Of a stretch of 64,000 nucleotides of DNA, positions 26,829-38,900 are shown piece after piece. Source of the DNA: Zoroaster sp. YZ-2022 (lineage: Eukaryota > Echinodermata > Asteroidea > Forcipulatida > Zoroasteridae); NCBI GenBank assembly GCA_029582265.1, contig CM055816.1, positions 81,028,472 to 81,092,471 on the forward strand. The letters run 5' to 3'. Position 1 is the stretch's first letter, and each line of letters opens with the position of its first letter. The position numbers and the translations under genes were made by a program. A model generated the notes under the pieces. The model made no database searches. It was not told where the DNA came from and saw only the letters and a list, made by a program, of their open reading frames with translations.

Positions 26829-27432
26829 CTGAAATACATACAAAGTAAAACTAAAATGAAAGTAAAAACATCAACACTGGTGATACAACTTAAAGGGACA
26901 ATATTAAACAGTAAATTTCTATTCAACGATTGCTGATCATTGAAATACTGCTGTGTGATGTGCAATCAATTACTAAGTCGAATTACATATTGATTTAAGG
27001 GGAAATGTAATCTACAGGCAAATCAAAATTCTACAATAGATTTTATATTGACAAGAGTAAGAATTGTAATTGACCGTTTGCACCTTTGTTAAAAAAGGTT
27101 TGGATGAAATTAGACAAAGCAGGTTGATCAATTATACTAGGATTCCTACCATTTTACCATGTATGGGTGCGTGGATTACTGGTTGTGTGATTATGCACAC
27201 CCTGCAAAAACTGAGGTGTTAAAATAACACAAGTGGTGTCAACTTTATTCTTCCATGGTGTTTATATTATGTGACTGAAACATATTTACTAAACAAAATA
27301 ATTGTTTTACGCTCTACAAATCTCATACACATACAGTAGCAGAGTGTATTAATGTTCATTACATGTATGTTCTCTGAGATAGTAATAATTAATACATAGC
27401 ACTAGGCTACAAACATATACAATGTACTTTAA
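26829..27432. other. no feature recognised
   Basis: AT-rich spacer between the candidate signal-peptide exon and the left end of the Harbinger element. No repeats or frames were seen. Confidence 0.5.
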
Positions 27433-27590
27433 GCGTTTCGAAACGACTGGCTTTGGCTTCAGGCTTCGGCTTCACTTTTTCTGGCTTCGTCTCCGCGCGG
27501 CTCCGGCTTCACAAAGTACAACATGGTGATGAGATCGTTTCGAGCGTTTCGGCTCCGGCTGGCTTCGGCTTCAGCTCTTTGCTTACAACT
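27433..27590. repeat. Left end and GGCTTC-type subterminal array of the Harbinger element
   Basis: GGCTTC/GGCTCC hexamers recur (ggcttcaggcttcggcttc, ggctccggctggcttcggcttc), with a second gatcgtttcgagcgtttcgg copy near 27530. Subterminal arrays like this are usual binding sites for Harbinger transposase or Myb-like proteins. Binding here is inferred. Confidence 0.7.
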
Positions 27591-28800
27591 AATTTGGGTC
27601 ATGGGTCATGAAAAACAACTGATGTGTGTAAACACATGTACAGCACTGTTCAAAAACATGAAGGAAGCAAAATGAACGAAGGTGATGAGGACATTGTAGT
27701 GTTTATATTGCAAGCAATCTCACATTTTTTGAGCGTTAATACAGTTGATGACAAGGAGACGTCAATTGGCCATTGGCGTACTGCAGCAACTTAATAACGT
27801 GAGTAATTCGAGTTTTATTGAGTGCTTTTCCCAGGAGGTGGGGCTGGGGACGGTAATGCATAACATTGCTCCCAAACATGGCAAATAATTGTTCCATAAA
27901 GGAGAGATAATTCATATTTTGCATTTTTAATAAATTTTCTCAGCCCCTTAAAGAGTCTGGGAAAGAATGTAGTATTCAGACGCCACTTTGTTGGTTGTTG
28001 GAGACTCGTGAACATTTTAAAAGTATTTTCTATTTTCTAACAAAATTTGAATTTTTTTCAGTCTCAAATTTGTGTTTTTTTCAACATAATTATTAGCAAT
28101 GACTGCATGACCATCATTGAAGATATATATGGTGAAAAAAGTGGTGTTTGAATACTACATTATTTCCTTAAGTTGAACATGTTGAATGAAAGTCATGAAT
28201 GTAACAGTAATTTTACTAGTTCCGGATAGCACATTTCTTTTGAGTATCTCACATTTCAAATGAAATACAAAATTTTTGTTAAATTTACCTCATAGAAATG
28301 TCACAAACAGCACAGAAGGTTTCACTCCTTAAGACACCTTCATTTGATTTTGAATACACGATTTAAAATATCTTCTGGCCCATTTTCCTAGATCGAATCT
28401 ATTCCGGATAGCAATGTTAAACCAATGGGTGTCATTGCAGAACAGCTAAGTTCATTCACACAAAAATTGCACGGGCATGAATATTATATCCGGAACTGGC
28501 AAAAAACTTGCTGCCATTCTTTTTGTGATTTCTCAATTTTCACGGCACATTGCATTTAAATTTCAGTACAGACTTGGAGCTTTGAAAATGTTAACTGTTT
28601 CAATCAAATTTGAATGTTTAAAAATGTTTGGATTGATCTTGTAAACAACAAAAACCTCTGGCGGCGTGATTCAAGATGGACATGTAGGGTTGGAAAAAAT
28701 TTACCTGACCTGACCCGAACACTATCTAATGCAAAGACAAATAGAAGCCTTAACAACCCCATTATATATTCATGATTCTTTTTTTGTTGACTCTGTAGAT

Positions 28801-30245
28801 TCCCCGTGGGCCGTACTGCAAGTTTGGGACATCCTTTTTGTTGTCGACCCTGCAGAATGGAGAAGTAGACCTAAAGAAGGATTTCCGGTTATCAAGAAGA
28901 GCATTTGTCAAGCTCATTAACATTATAAGAGTAGACAAACATCATGGCTGGCAGACTGAGGTAGAAGTACTGCTATTTTTGTTTTGGCTGGCATGTGGTT
29001 GTGCTTACATGGTTGTGACGAGGAGCGTTGGTGTGCCATTGGTAACTGTACATGATGTTGTACATAGACAACTTAATGCCATTGTCAAACACCTTCCACA
29101 ATTCATCCATTTCCCAAATCCAGAGGAATACAATGATATAACTCAAGGGTGTTCTTGTCTGGCGGGAACCCCAGCCATGAATAGGGCAATTGGTGCTATA
29201 GATGGAACACACATCAGAATAATTCCTCCAAGTCAACACAAGGAAGACTACCACAACCGCAAAAAACAATATTCTATTCAACTTCAAGCTGTGTGCAATC
29301 ATGAGGGTGTTTTTACAAACATCTTTACGGGCTATCCTGGTTCAGTACATGATTCAAGAGTATACACCAATAGCCCTCTGTATTTGAATCAGGATATTCC
29401 TCCTGATGGATACTACCTTCTGGGAGACTCAGCGTACCCGCTCTCACATTCACTAATAACTCCCTACAAGGAGCCAGATGCCCTACTACCCATACATGCA
29501 AGATTCAATTACCACCACAGCAAAGCCAGGTCCATCATAGAAAGAGTGTTTGGTCAACTAAAAACACGATGGCGTAGCATCTTCACCAAAGACGTAGAAG
29601 TAAGGTGTAGCTGTGTTCCACAGATTATAACAGCTTGTGCTGCGATGCACAATTTGTGCCATGCTTCTGGTGAGTATTTGTGTACACCATTTGTACAGTG
29701 TATTCATACTTTAAAAGGCTGAGGAAATATGTACAGAAACCAACTTAAACTGAAAGTTACATCTGATTTGATCACTGTACCATTTACAAAAAAGGGAATG
29801 TATTTCGATTTCTTTACAAGTATTCATTGTAAAGTAGACATTGGATCAAAATTGTGATACATTCTAAATTCTACTTTACATTTCACATTTTCTTGAAAAT
29901 GAAAATATGTCAAGCAGAAATTTTACTTCATGTTTACATGTAGTATTTTTATTGTATAAATTTGAACTTGTACTTAAAATAAGAACTCAGTTAAGCTTTT
30001 ATCAGACTGTGAGGTTTAATTTTTTAGTCATTGCAAGATTTCCTAATTTTATTTTCACAGGTGATATTTTGGAAGTGGAGGATGAAGACGATGATAATGG
30101 TATTGATAGACATGATATCCAAGCAGGAGAGATTGAAGAGGCTGAAGGTGTTGGCATGAGGGCAAGACTTGCACCGCTTATATCAGCTCCTGCAGACTAC
30201 CCTGACCACATGCATGACCATGAATATGTCATGTTACACCCATGA
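28801..30245 (+). CDS. PIF/Harbinger (HARBI1-like) transposase
   Basis: Nuclease that cuts and moves the element, acting in the nucleus with the Myb/SANT partner encoded at 33622-35224. Exon 28801-29669 follows a tctgtag acceptor and ends at a GTGAGT donor. Exon 30061-30245 follows ttttcacag, and the phase agrees across the junction (CAT GCT TCT G / GT GAT ATT). Catalytic acidic residues are visible in AIDGTHI (D1), GDSAYP (D2) and IIERVFGQLK (E), the DDE_Tnp_4 pattern. Other family blocks are NRKKQYSIQLQAVC and GYPGSVHDSRVY. The C-terminal exon is acidic (EVEDEDDDNGIDRHD). No stop or frameshift is seen over ~350 residues. The initiating exon was not identified upstream of 28801. Confidence 0.9.
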
Positions 30246-33200
30246 GGTATTCCTGATAACGAGATATAGACAAGGTGTTCAGTTGTGTATAAATGATTTC
30301 AAGCTATTTATTTATAATATAATTGCCAGTATGGCACAAATTGTGCAGGGCAGCATTAGTTTCTGTGATCCTTTGAACACAGCTATATATTTTTTAATTT
30401 AATTGACAAAAAAGTAAATAATTTATTTTTTTATACACCAATAAGTTTTGAAATCATTATTACCAATGTTTTACCCTCCCTGTAATGAGTTATAAATTCC
30501 TGAGTCAAAAGGAAGACCACTTTTTATTTGTTTCTAATTTCCACTTTATTATGGAATTGCCCATACTCGAGAAGGTGAAGCCCCCCCCCCCCCCCCGCCA
30601 AACTACATACCTCATAATGCACATGCCTGATGTGTTGGCAGTCTTTTGTCTATTCTCTGAACAGAATCCATGTACGTTTGGGTGTCAAAAGAACTTTTTA
30701 TTTTGTCTTGTTCAAAGGCAGCACACTTTATACTCCCCATAGTGTAATTTCTAGAATTTTTGAAAAACATGTTTGAACAGTTTTTCTTAAACTTTCTTGG
30801 TGCATGAAGGTAAAATTAGCTATCTCCATGCCTGATGAAAATACATGTAGGTTTTTCACTCACATTAGACTTCAAGTAGGAAATTATATCTTTAGAAAGT
30901 AAAAGGGTAATGTAACGTATTCTGCTGCCCTGTTTGCAATTAACCCATTCACTCTCATGTCATTGACACTTTCCACGCAGAGATGTAAACTTGTGGAATA
31001 TAACTAGGTTTAATCTGAAATTAACCACATATCAAACAATATATGTAAATACATTGTTATCATGATTAAATAAACATTATATGAAATAATCAACATGAGA
31101 AGTATAATCGCCAGTTATTTGAGGTCAAACAGAAATCGTGGCAAACAGTCAGGACCTACATGAAGCAAATTACACTGCATGAATTTATACGTGTACCCCC
31201 AAATATGTCTGCCCTACAAATAATTAACTTCAAATGAGCCCAAACGTTATTGTAAATGTTTGCATACATAAACGGTCATGAAACTAAAGAAACTCACCAC
31301 TTTGCTGAGCATAGGCCAAAAGACGACAAACTAAGCAGAAATTACGTCAGTTCAACTGCCTAAATACCGCTTTATGTTGGTAATTAAACAAAGGAAATAT
31401 TCAGGCTTATTTCTACCCCAAACGTTGACAGATGGGATTTTACAGCACATGTAAAATGACCGCCCTAAATGCACACATAACGATGCCTATTTATATGCAC
31501 CAAACTAAAACCACGTGGGTGAGGCAAAGAATATTGACCCCCACACATGATTTTCTGGTGTAACATGGTAATATGCACAGCCAAATACACTTAAGGAAAA
31601 ACCTGTGTGACAGGTAATGACCTGGTCTCTGGTCTCTACTGGCCAGTAAAGACTGGGTACCCCCAATGTGATGATCACGTTCCGTCCAATCAGATTGTTT
31701 AAACTGTCTTGAGTATTTATGGATTTTTCTTAAAAATTACAACAACTCGGACAAAGTTTGAAAAGTGACAGGAGTTAATTTATTTGTGTAATTATTTATT
31801 GAAATTTTCCCAACAATATAATTTTCTTAGCAAACAACATTTAAAAACAAATGACTATTTACTTACATGAACTTCATGTCATTTTGTTTGTTCATAAATA
31901 ATAATAGACAAATCTATGTTTTTGCCATCAAACAAAATTACATTTAACTTGAGAGGAGACGGTGGTTTAAGTGCAGAAAGTGGTTTGTATGCAATAAGGT
32001 TGTCTTTGCATCAGCACATTGACTGGTTTTCAATCTAGAGGATACATTGCACTGGTATGATGACTTGTTCATAAAAGAAAATAATATAAAATGTAATATT
32101 ATATGTTGAATTTAATAATATATTATATGTCAATAATATAATTTATGTTAATTCTCAATAAATAACAACAACAATATACAGAAACTGTTCCAACTTTCAG
32201 GTTTGTACACAATCACAGCAAGAACTTGAACAAAATCTTATACAATTTTGAGTCCTTTCTGCAACAATAAAATAAAAAAATACTTATTAAAGGGCCCCTT
32301 AAGTGGAATTTTTATTACATATCCGGATTGAACGTGCACTTGTGTATCCAATTTACCATCACTTTAAACCTTTCTGTTGCCATTTTGGGTGTTTCATAAA
32401 TTTTTATCTTCCAGCGAACTTGAATCAATCCTGATTGGTCAATCCACAGTGTATTGCACTCCCTTAGCTGTGATTCTGATTATTTGAACTAGTTCAGTTA
32501 TTAATCTTGCGTGTACAAGATGGCGTGTAAAGAGATCTGTCGCTAAAACTTCAATTGTCCGTAAACATTTTGCAAGCCATTCATCAACTCTCCAAATGCA
32601 ATTATTTTCAGCGTAAATTGAATTTCAATGGGTATGTTTACATTGTGAAGGTCTATGAACGTCAGATGAATTGGACTTTTAAAATGTTGGTCAATCAAGT
32701 TTGCTGGAAGATAATTCATTATCCATGCGCGCTCATGGAACACGGAAAACTGTAGTGCGTCTGCATCCCATACGCTATTAGGCCTTTGGCCTTGTGGCAT
32801 ACGGGACGCAGAAGCACTGCACTTTCCGTGTTCCATGAGTGCTCGTAGGATTAATATTCATCAATTTCAAGGGTTTTATGCTCATGTGAATTTCCATATT
32901 CATGCGCACAGCACTGATGTCATCTTAGGCAAAACCATCACTATCACAGTTGATTTGTGCATTAAGGTTGCAAGAATTGTCGGTGTTTCAGGATTGCTTG
33001 AAAACTAGTTGGTAAGCAAACTGAATGTACAAACTGCTCCAATTGGCCAAATTTTAATTTTTTTTGGTTCAGTTAGTGTCTAAATTCGCCCTCATGCATC
33101 CGGAAATAGCATGAACATTTTAAATATTGAAGAAAAAACTCATATTTTGTATTGCAAGCCCCAAAAATGTATATGCCATTATGTTTATACAATTTAGAGG

Positions 33201-33621
33201 CATGGATATCTGCACAAAATATGATTTAATATAATATTATTTCACTGGGCCTTTAAACCATTAAAATTGAAGATTCATGTCGCAAAGGGAAGTTTATCTT
33301 GAGGGAGGGGAACATTTTCAGGATATTTTGTACCATTACTATCTTTCATTCATAAATACCTGGGACATCATTCACTGTTCCTAATGATCGAGAGCTTGTC
33401 TTAGTATACTCGCGTTTCGCGTTGAATTATACCGATGTGATTGGACATGGTTTCACAAGTTGTGTTCATGCGAATCTACCTTGATAGGTCAATTGTACAT
33501 ATCAGTTAAGAAAAAGTGGGGTGCAAAGCTATGTTATCATGAACATTTTAAATAGAGAATTTTTTTAATTTGTTTTATTAAAAGTAAAAAAAGGGTATGC
33601 ACTATGCCGTTGTATTTAAAT
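30246..33621. other. Interior spacer of the Harbinger element
   Basis: About 3.4 kb between the convergent genes. It has a poly-C run of about 18 at 30580-30598, a polyA-signal-like AATAAA stretch, AT-rich DNA and an inverted repeat at 32729-32841. No coding exon was recognised. Confidence 0.5.
32729..32841. repeat. Imperfect inverted repeat, ~45-bp arms
   Basis: ctcatggaacacggaaa...gtgcgtctgcatcccatac on the left is mirrored by gtggcatacgggacgcagaagcactgcactttccgtgttccatgag on the right. The loop is short (gctattaggcctttggcctt). It looks like a small MITE or hairpin insertion inside the Harbinger spacer. Confidence 0.75.
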
Positions 33622-35224
33622 TTATCTCTTCTCCAGAATTTGCACCAGCTGTTGCATTGTCTTAATCATTATTTCTTGCTGGTCAAGCAGTCTCTTATCG
33701 GACTCAGCCATTTGCTGCAGCAATGCTGATGTCTGGGATGAGGAAGCAGAACTTTGTGCCCTTTTAGCCTTTGGGCTTGACTGGGGACTTCCCTGTACTT
33801 CAGCAGGTTTATCCATTGTGCCATCACAACTAGAAATAAGTAGTGGTGGCACAATGGCATGTGTTCCACCTATGGCCTCATCCATCGCTTCATAGAGGCT
33901 CCACGATGGTGGTTTGCCTGTCCCTGTTGACGGGTTCTTGATGTCCTATTTAAAAATATTAACAGAGTGACTTCTTTAATGTAAGCTTGCAGACAAAATA
34001 CTGACAAAATACTTACCCAGGGTAGTAGTTTATCAGCTATCAATACTGAGAGGAATTTCACCTATCCCACCAAAATAGAGCATGTTACATTTGATTTGCT
34101 TAAAATCATCTTACATTTTGCAATGTTAATTAAATTTACAGATCTCCAAAATTCAAAATTTCTTATTATTAGCCTACTTTGATTTTTCCTTATTTGCACT
34201 CAGGCCACATTTTTATTCAACTGGAATTAAATAACTCTGAAAGGTGTTAAACAAAGGTTAATACAAAACAGTAAAGCGAAAAGAATTATAATGATGTGTG
34301 AAACATCATTTTATTGACAGAAATTTGGCAACTTGGCAAATGTTTATCACTACGAACGATCCCGAACAAATACAATGTAATCGATTCTATGCCACATATA
34401 GTGGTCCTGATCTTGAGACCAGCAAATTATCAAGACCTCAACTGTGCGAGACCGAGACCACAGGATACCAAGATCGAGAACGAGACTAACACCAGCAAAA
34501 ACCAGTCTCGATACCGAGACTGGTTTCGAGACCTTCAATACTGTCAACCAATAGTAATAGTCAAAAGGTATTTATGAATCTTATTTATTTGGCAAACAAC
34601 GTCAACATTAAAACAGCAATAGAACAAGTACAAATACAATTTAGTCATTGACATAAGCCAGGAAATGAAAACAATTATTTACACTCACTAAACTCTATAT
34701 TTCTTACAAAGGTTGTTCCACTTTTTCCTCAGTTGTTCGGCACTTTGCAGGCCAACTATCTCCAGTTCTGTCACAATGTCCCTGTATTGGAAATAATTCA
34801 TAGATTTTACATAATTGCTTACTTGCAAGGACTTAAGCCTGGTTTGAACGGGAAAATATTCAGTTTTTTTTTTGAGCTTTGGTTGTGACACACCCTACTT
34901 TTAGAACACGCCGCTGCATAACATAAGATTAAGAATACATGTGTATGTACATGTATTTTTGATTATCACCTTTGCACATATATGTCTTAGCAATTAGACC
35001 ACAGTCAAACCAAATCAATTGCTTAATTCTCCGATCAAATTGCATACAAAAAGCGGTACCCACTGGTATGAAGCCAGGCTCCTGGTGAAAAATTGATGGT
35101 TGAATTGTTTTATGCTGGAACTCACTTGTATATTGTTTTGTGGGTTTTCCCTCCCACTCCAGAACTGCTCCATAAAACCTGAGCGTATGGAAATAAATTT
35201 CCTTGTTAAATCTTCTGTCCCTGT
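33622..35224 (-). CDS. Myb/SANT-like (trihelix) protein of the Harbinger element
   Basis: Accessory DNA-binding protein of PIF/Harbinger elements, thought to bring the transposase to the nucleus and to the ends. Three exons on the minus strand: 35126-35224 (DLTRKFISIRSGF), 34694-34781 (DIVTELEIVGLQSAEQLRKK, then WNNLCKKYR) and 33622-33945 (DIKNPSTGTGKPPSW, AMDEAIGG). Together they form one Myb/SANT fold followed by a Ser/Gln-rich tail and a short coiled-coil-like end (LLQQMAESDKRLLDQQEIM). Acceptors and a GTGAGT donor are visible. The second-to-third exon phase agrees; the first-to-second does not by one base, so that junction is uncertain. The initiating exon is not identified. Confidence 0.75.
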
Positions 35225-35814
35225 CTAAAAAAAAGTAGCATAAATATTATTTTCATTAAAGGGAAGGTTCAAATGTTGGTATATCTTAACAGCCAACAAC
35301 AACAATGTAAATACATTTTAAAAAGAGAAAAGAATTTCAGCAAAAACCAAAACATGAATGAATTCAAACAAAATGTTGAGACCAGATGAATTGTTACAGA
35401 GACCGTTGTTATCAAAACTACAAGATAAATTAAGGTCATGTAAATCCCTTACTATTTGTATTTAGTAAAATCAGTGGTTATAAACAACTTTTCCACTTTC
35501 ACAATCACTAACTTTCCAGTAAATCATACAATTTCACTATGATTTGTATTTTTGTAACAAGCACTACTTAGATAAGTTTATGCAACCAGTAATACGCCAT
35601 AGTTTTGTAAGTTTTCCAAGAAATGCTAAGCCAAAGGTAAGTGCGTCATTTCACGAGTGCGGCGAATTACGTACATGGACGATACATGCTTCATCATGCT
35701 TCATCATGCTCAATATTTATTTATTTTCCCCCTGAAAATTGGGTTTTTTACTCACACTGGAATTCCACGGACATGGTTGCCAGTACAGCACTAGTCGTCG
35801 AAGCACAAACTGAC

Positions 35815-35970
35815 CAAACGCAGCCAAATGAAAATACAATCAATTATCAAGCCGGAGCCGGACGTTTCGTACGCGGCTTCAAAATGGCCGAAATCGACGA
35901 AGCCGAAGCCGAAGCCGAAGCCGAAGCCGAAGCCGAAGCCAGTCGTTTCGAAAACGCTCTTTGTAGAAAG
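35815..35970. repeat. Right end and GAAGCC array of the Harbinger element
   Basis: About seven GAAGCC hexamers (35898-35940) run into AGTCGTTTCGAAAACGCT, the inverse of the left end at 27433. The Glu-Ala repeat frame across the array is an artefact. A CpG-rich stretch outside it (36000-36180) shows no element signature. Confidence 0.7.
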
Positions 35971-38900
35971 CATTGAATGACCAACAACGGACTGCTGTGC
36001 ATGCGCACCAAAAATGGTGGGCCGCGCTAGCATTTCAAATTGACGCATGCGTAGTGGTTCCCACGTTTCCGGGGGGAGATTCTACGAAGTTCACAAGACA
36101 GTGTTTGATAGCGGTTCGTGTGTGGGGTAGCCGCTGCGGTTCGTGATTGTAGCGTTCGTTTAGCGCCGTCGGATCGTGTATCATAAACATACAAACGTAG
36201 TTTTGAACCAAGACTTAATGGCTGGGCGGCTGTGGCAATCGGGATTTTTGTACGATGTGTAATGATACTAGGATCGAGATCACACGCTTTATATAAATTT
36301 AACTGAAGTTTCTACGATGTCGATCTGTGACCTCCTAAACTGTTTTAATCTGGTGATAAATCATTTCAAGTGAAATCCTCCGTGGACTTAATTAATTACT
36401 TACTAGCTGGCTGAGAGTTTTCAGACGAAAATAAGCACAAAAACCTGTTGAAATACCATGTGAATATTGAAAGTACTGACAAAAAACGATTACATTACTT
36501 TTAATCATGAATAATACCGAGTATATGCTATAAAGATTTGGTGAAATATATCTCAGACCAGCTGCCGTTGCAACTACCAAATTACGTGTGCTGTGCGTGT
36601 GTGTGCGTGCGCGTAAGCCTACTTCATTAATTAATAGTGATATGAAAATAGATCCAACAAAATAGTAATAATTTGATTTAACTATATTTATATGGTTTTT
36701 CACTTGTGAATATACACTTTTATTTAAGTATCTTTTTTTCATAAATATTTTTTGAAGCAGCTCGACAAAGCTGTAGTCCTACTATTTTTGCAGTGGATGT
36801 GCAAACCACACACAGTCCTTCAATAAACACGCATGCGCACGACGGCCGGCCGGTAACTAGACATATATCAGTGTGCATGGCCAGCGCAAGGCATGATCAC
36901 ACAGAGATCCTGGCCCGGCTTAATAGGCTGCCTACACACAATGGATTTTTGTTAAAAAGTGGAGATCCAAACAAGCGAAGCGAGCTCACGGACAAGGCCC
37001 CGGGGCCCGTTTATACAATGAAATGTTATTGAGTCCAGAGAATGATCACAAATATCTTCGGAAATATTTGTGATGTCGCGAAAAAAATTCACAAACAAAA
37101 TTAGCCAGTTTTGGAGAATTTTAGATTTAGTTTTAGAGAATCATTACCTCCTAGGTTGCAAACAAAAATATTCAATGCTACATGTGATTATTTGATTCAA
37201 AAGTGGGTGAGGGGGAATCAGAACCTTTTCTAAAGTGAGGGAGGACCGAAGTGTCCCCTTACCCCCCTCCACTTCCGCCTCTGGTGCTATTCATTCAAAT
37301 CCTGTTTGACATCTAGTATCTTTGATTCCAAAAATGGCCATATGGCCATTCCAATTCTCCCTCCCCCTCCCCATGTAGTGCCCGTTTTTGTAACTGAGTC
37401 TTAGAAGAACCACTAGTTAACACATTAATGACGAGGATACATTATAATGCAGCAGACAATAGGTATCCTTGTCACCCAAGGGTTTCATGATTGTAACAAT
37501 TGCTATCCTCATTGGGAGAATATATGGTTTCAATTAAGAATCTCCCAATCGGGATACAATAGTTGATATCTACCCAGTGAGCTATGTTTATGACGGTATC
37601 AAACATATAAGGAGAAAGACATCATTCTGCCTGAGGTTCTATTATTTTATGAAATAAGAACTGCAAATGAATTTTTATTTACAACCCATCTTAAGATAAA
37701 GACTTATGCATATTATGGGAATAAACACTTTGCGTCAATTGACCACTTTGAGAAATTATATTAACTTTTGGACTTTGCTCATAATATGGATCAATTTTCA
37801 CAGGTTGGAATCATTTACTTAAAGTGAATACTTACATCTAGCATTATATGTGAAGATTGATCTTTAACCTGATAAGGTTATGAAGGGTTTAATCTAAATA
37901 AAATAAACTACGATAGTTAAGGAAGATTCAATTCTCATATTAATTTAGCTTGAGTGTTTGTAGATAATTGCTTTGGCAATTTATTCATGTTGTACACATA
38001 TACTGTATGTACAGTACACGACTACACGTTTGTATCCCATGATGTTATGTACTGTGAATGCATATAAGAGTACCAGGCTGATTATAAAGGTGTCTTGGTA
38101 CTAGACTATTATTCTTATTCAGTTTCTAGTTCATTGCAGTTCAAACTAGTTGATACCAATTTTATATATCTTGCCCTCATTATGCAATATAAATTGTGTT
38201 CAGTTGGTTATCACATGGGGGAATGGCATGGCATTTTGTGCATTGGTACAGTTGTGCACAAATGTCGCACTCAACCAATTGGTGTTGCAAAATGACAACT
38301 CTAACACAACGAATGGATGAAGACAGGAAAGACCATATTGTTTTGTTGTATCATATGATGGATACTGTTATAATTCAATCTTGATATATCTTTTATTGTA
38401 AGGTCTTCTGTTTATCAATTGACTTAATGGTTGCCCATAACTGGCTTGCTTGTAGCATTTTGGTTGTATCATATGATTTGTATCAACAGTTGAATGGTTA
38501 GTTTTATTACTGGCATCATCAGACAAGGCTAGACAAGGCTCTAGGCTGGAAATACATTTAATTAATTAATAATGTTGCTGCTGGTAATGTGAAAACCATT
38601 ATGGCTACAATAAGGAAACTGTATATCATGTAGATGTATTGCTGTATATTATGAAAGGCTTAATGAAATTGAGAAGATTGACAAGTGGACAAATTAATAC
38701 TATTCAGTGTTCAGTCCAACGTGTCTCCAAAATAATATTGAATTTGCAGTGTTACATGGATGGGTGTCGATAGCTACCTAGAAGTGGTGGGGGGGGGGGG
38801 GGACATGTAAGTAGTGTCGGATCTAGGATTTGGGAAAAATAGGGGAGCACCCTGCTTTTAGACATCATTTTTGGGGGCAAAACAATTACGAGTTGATAAT

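Larger units (their letters stand above)
27433..35970. mobile_element. Two-gene PIF/Harbinger element, ~8.5 kb
   Basis: The inverted ends read AGCGTTTCGAAACGACTGGCTT at 27433 and, on the other strand, AGCGTTTTCGAAACGACTGGCTT ending near 35960. Both run inward into GGCTTC hexamer arrays. Between them lie a DDE transposase gene (plus strand, 28801-30245) and a Myb/SANT-like gene (minus strand, 33622-35224), the two genes expected of an autonomous PIF/Harbinger element. The exact terminus and the expected 3-bp duplication could not be fixed: flanks ctttA and ctttG are similar but not identical. The transposase frame is intact, so this is one of the youngest elements here. Confidence 0.75.

Noticed and set aside
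32543..32836. 97-codon minus-strand frame in the Harbinger spacer
   Set aside because: Its N-terminal part is one arm of the inverted repeat at 32729-32841.
35641..36048. Open frames with Glu-Ala or Gly-Phe repeats
   Set aside because: Produced by the GAAGCC hexamer array at the Harbinger right end.
36793..37032. 79-codon frame right of the Harbinger element
   Set aside because: No motif, no splice context, and its length is expected by chance in 6 kb of non-coding DNA.
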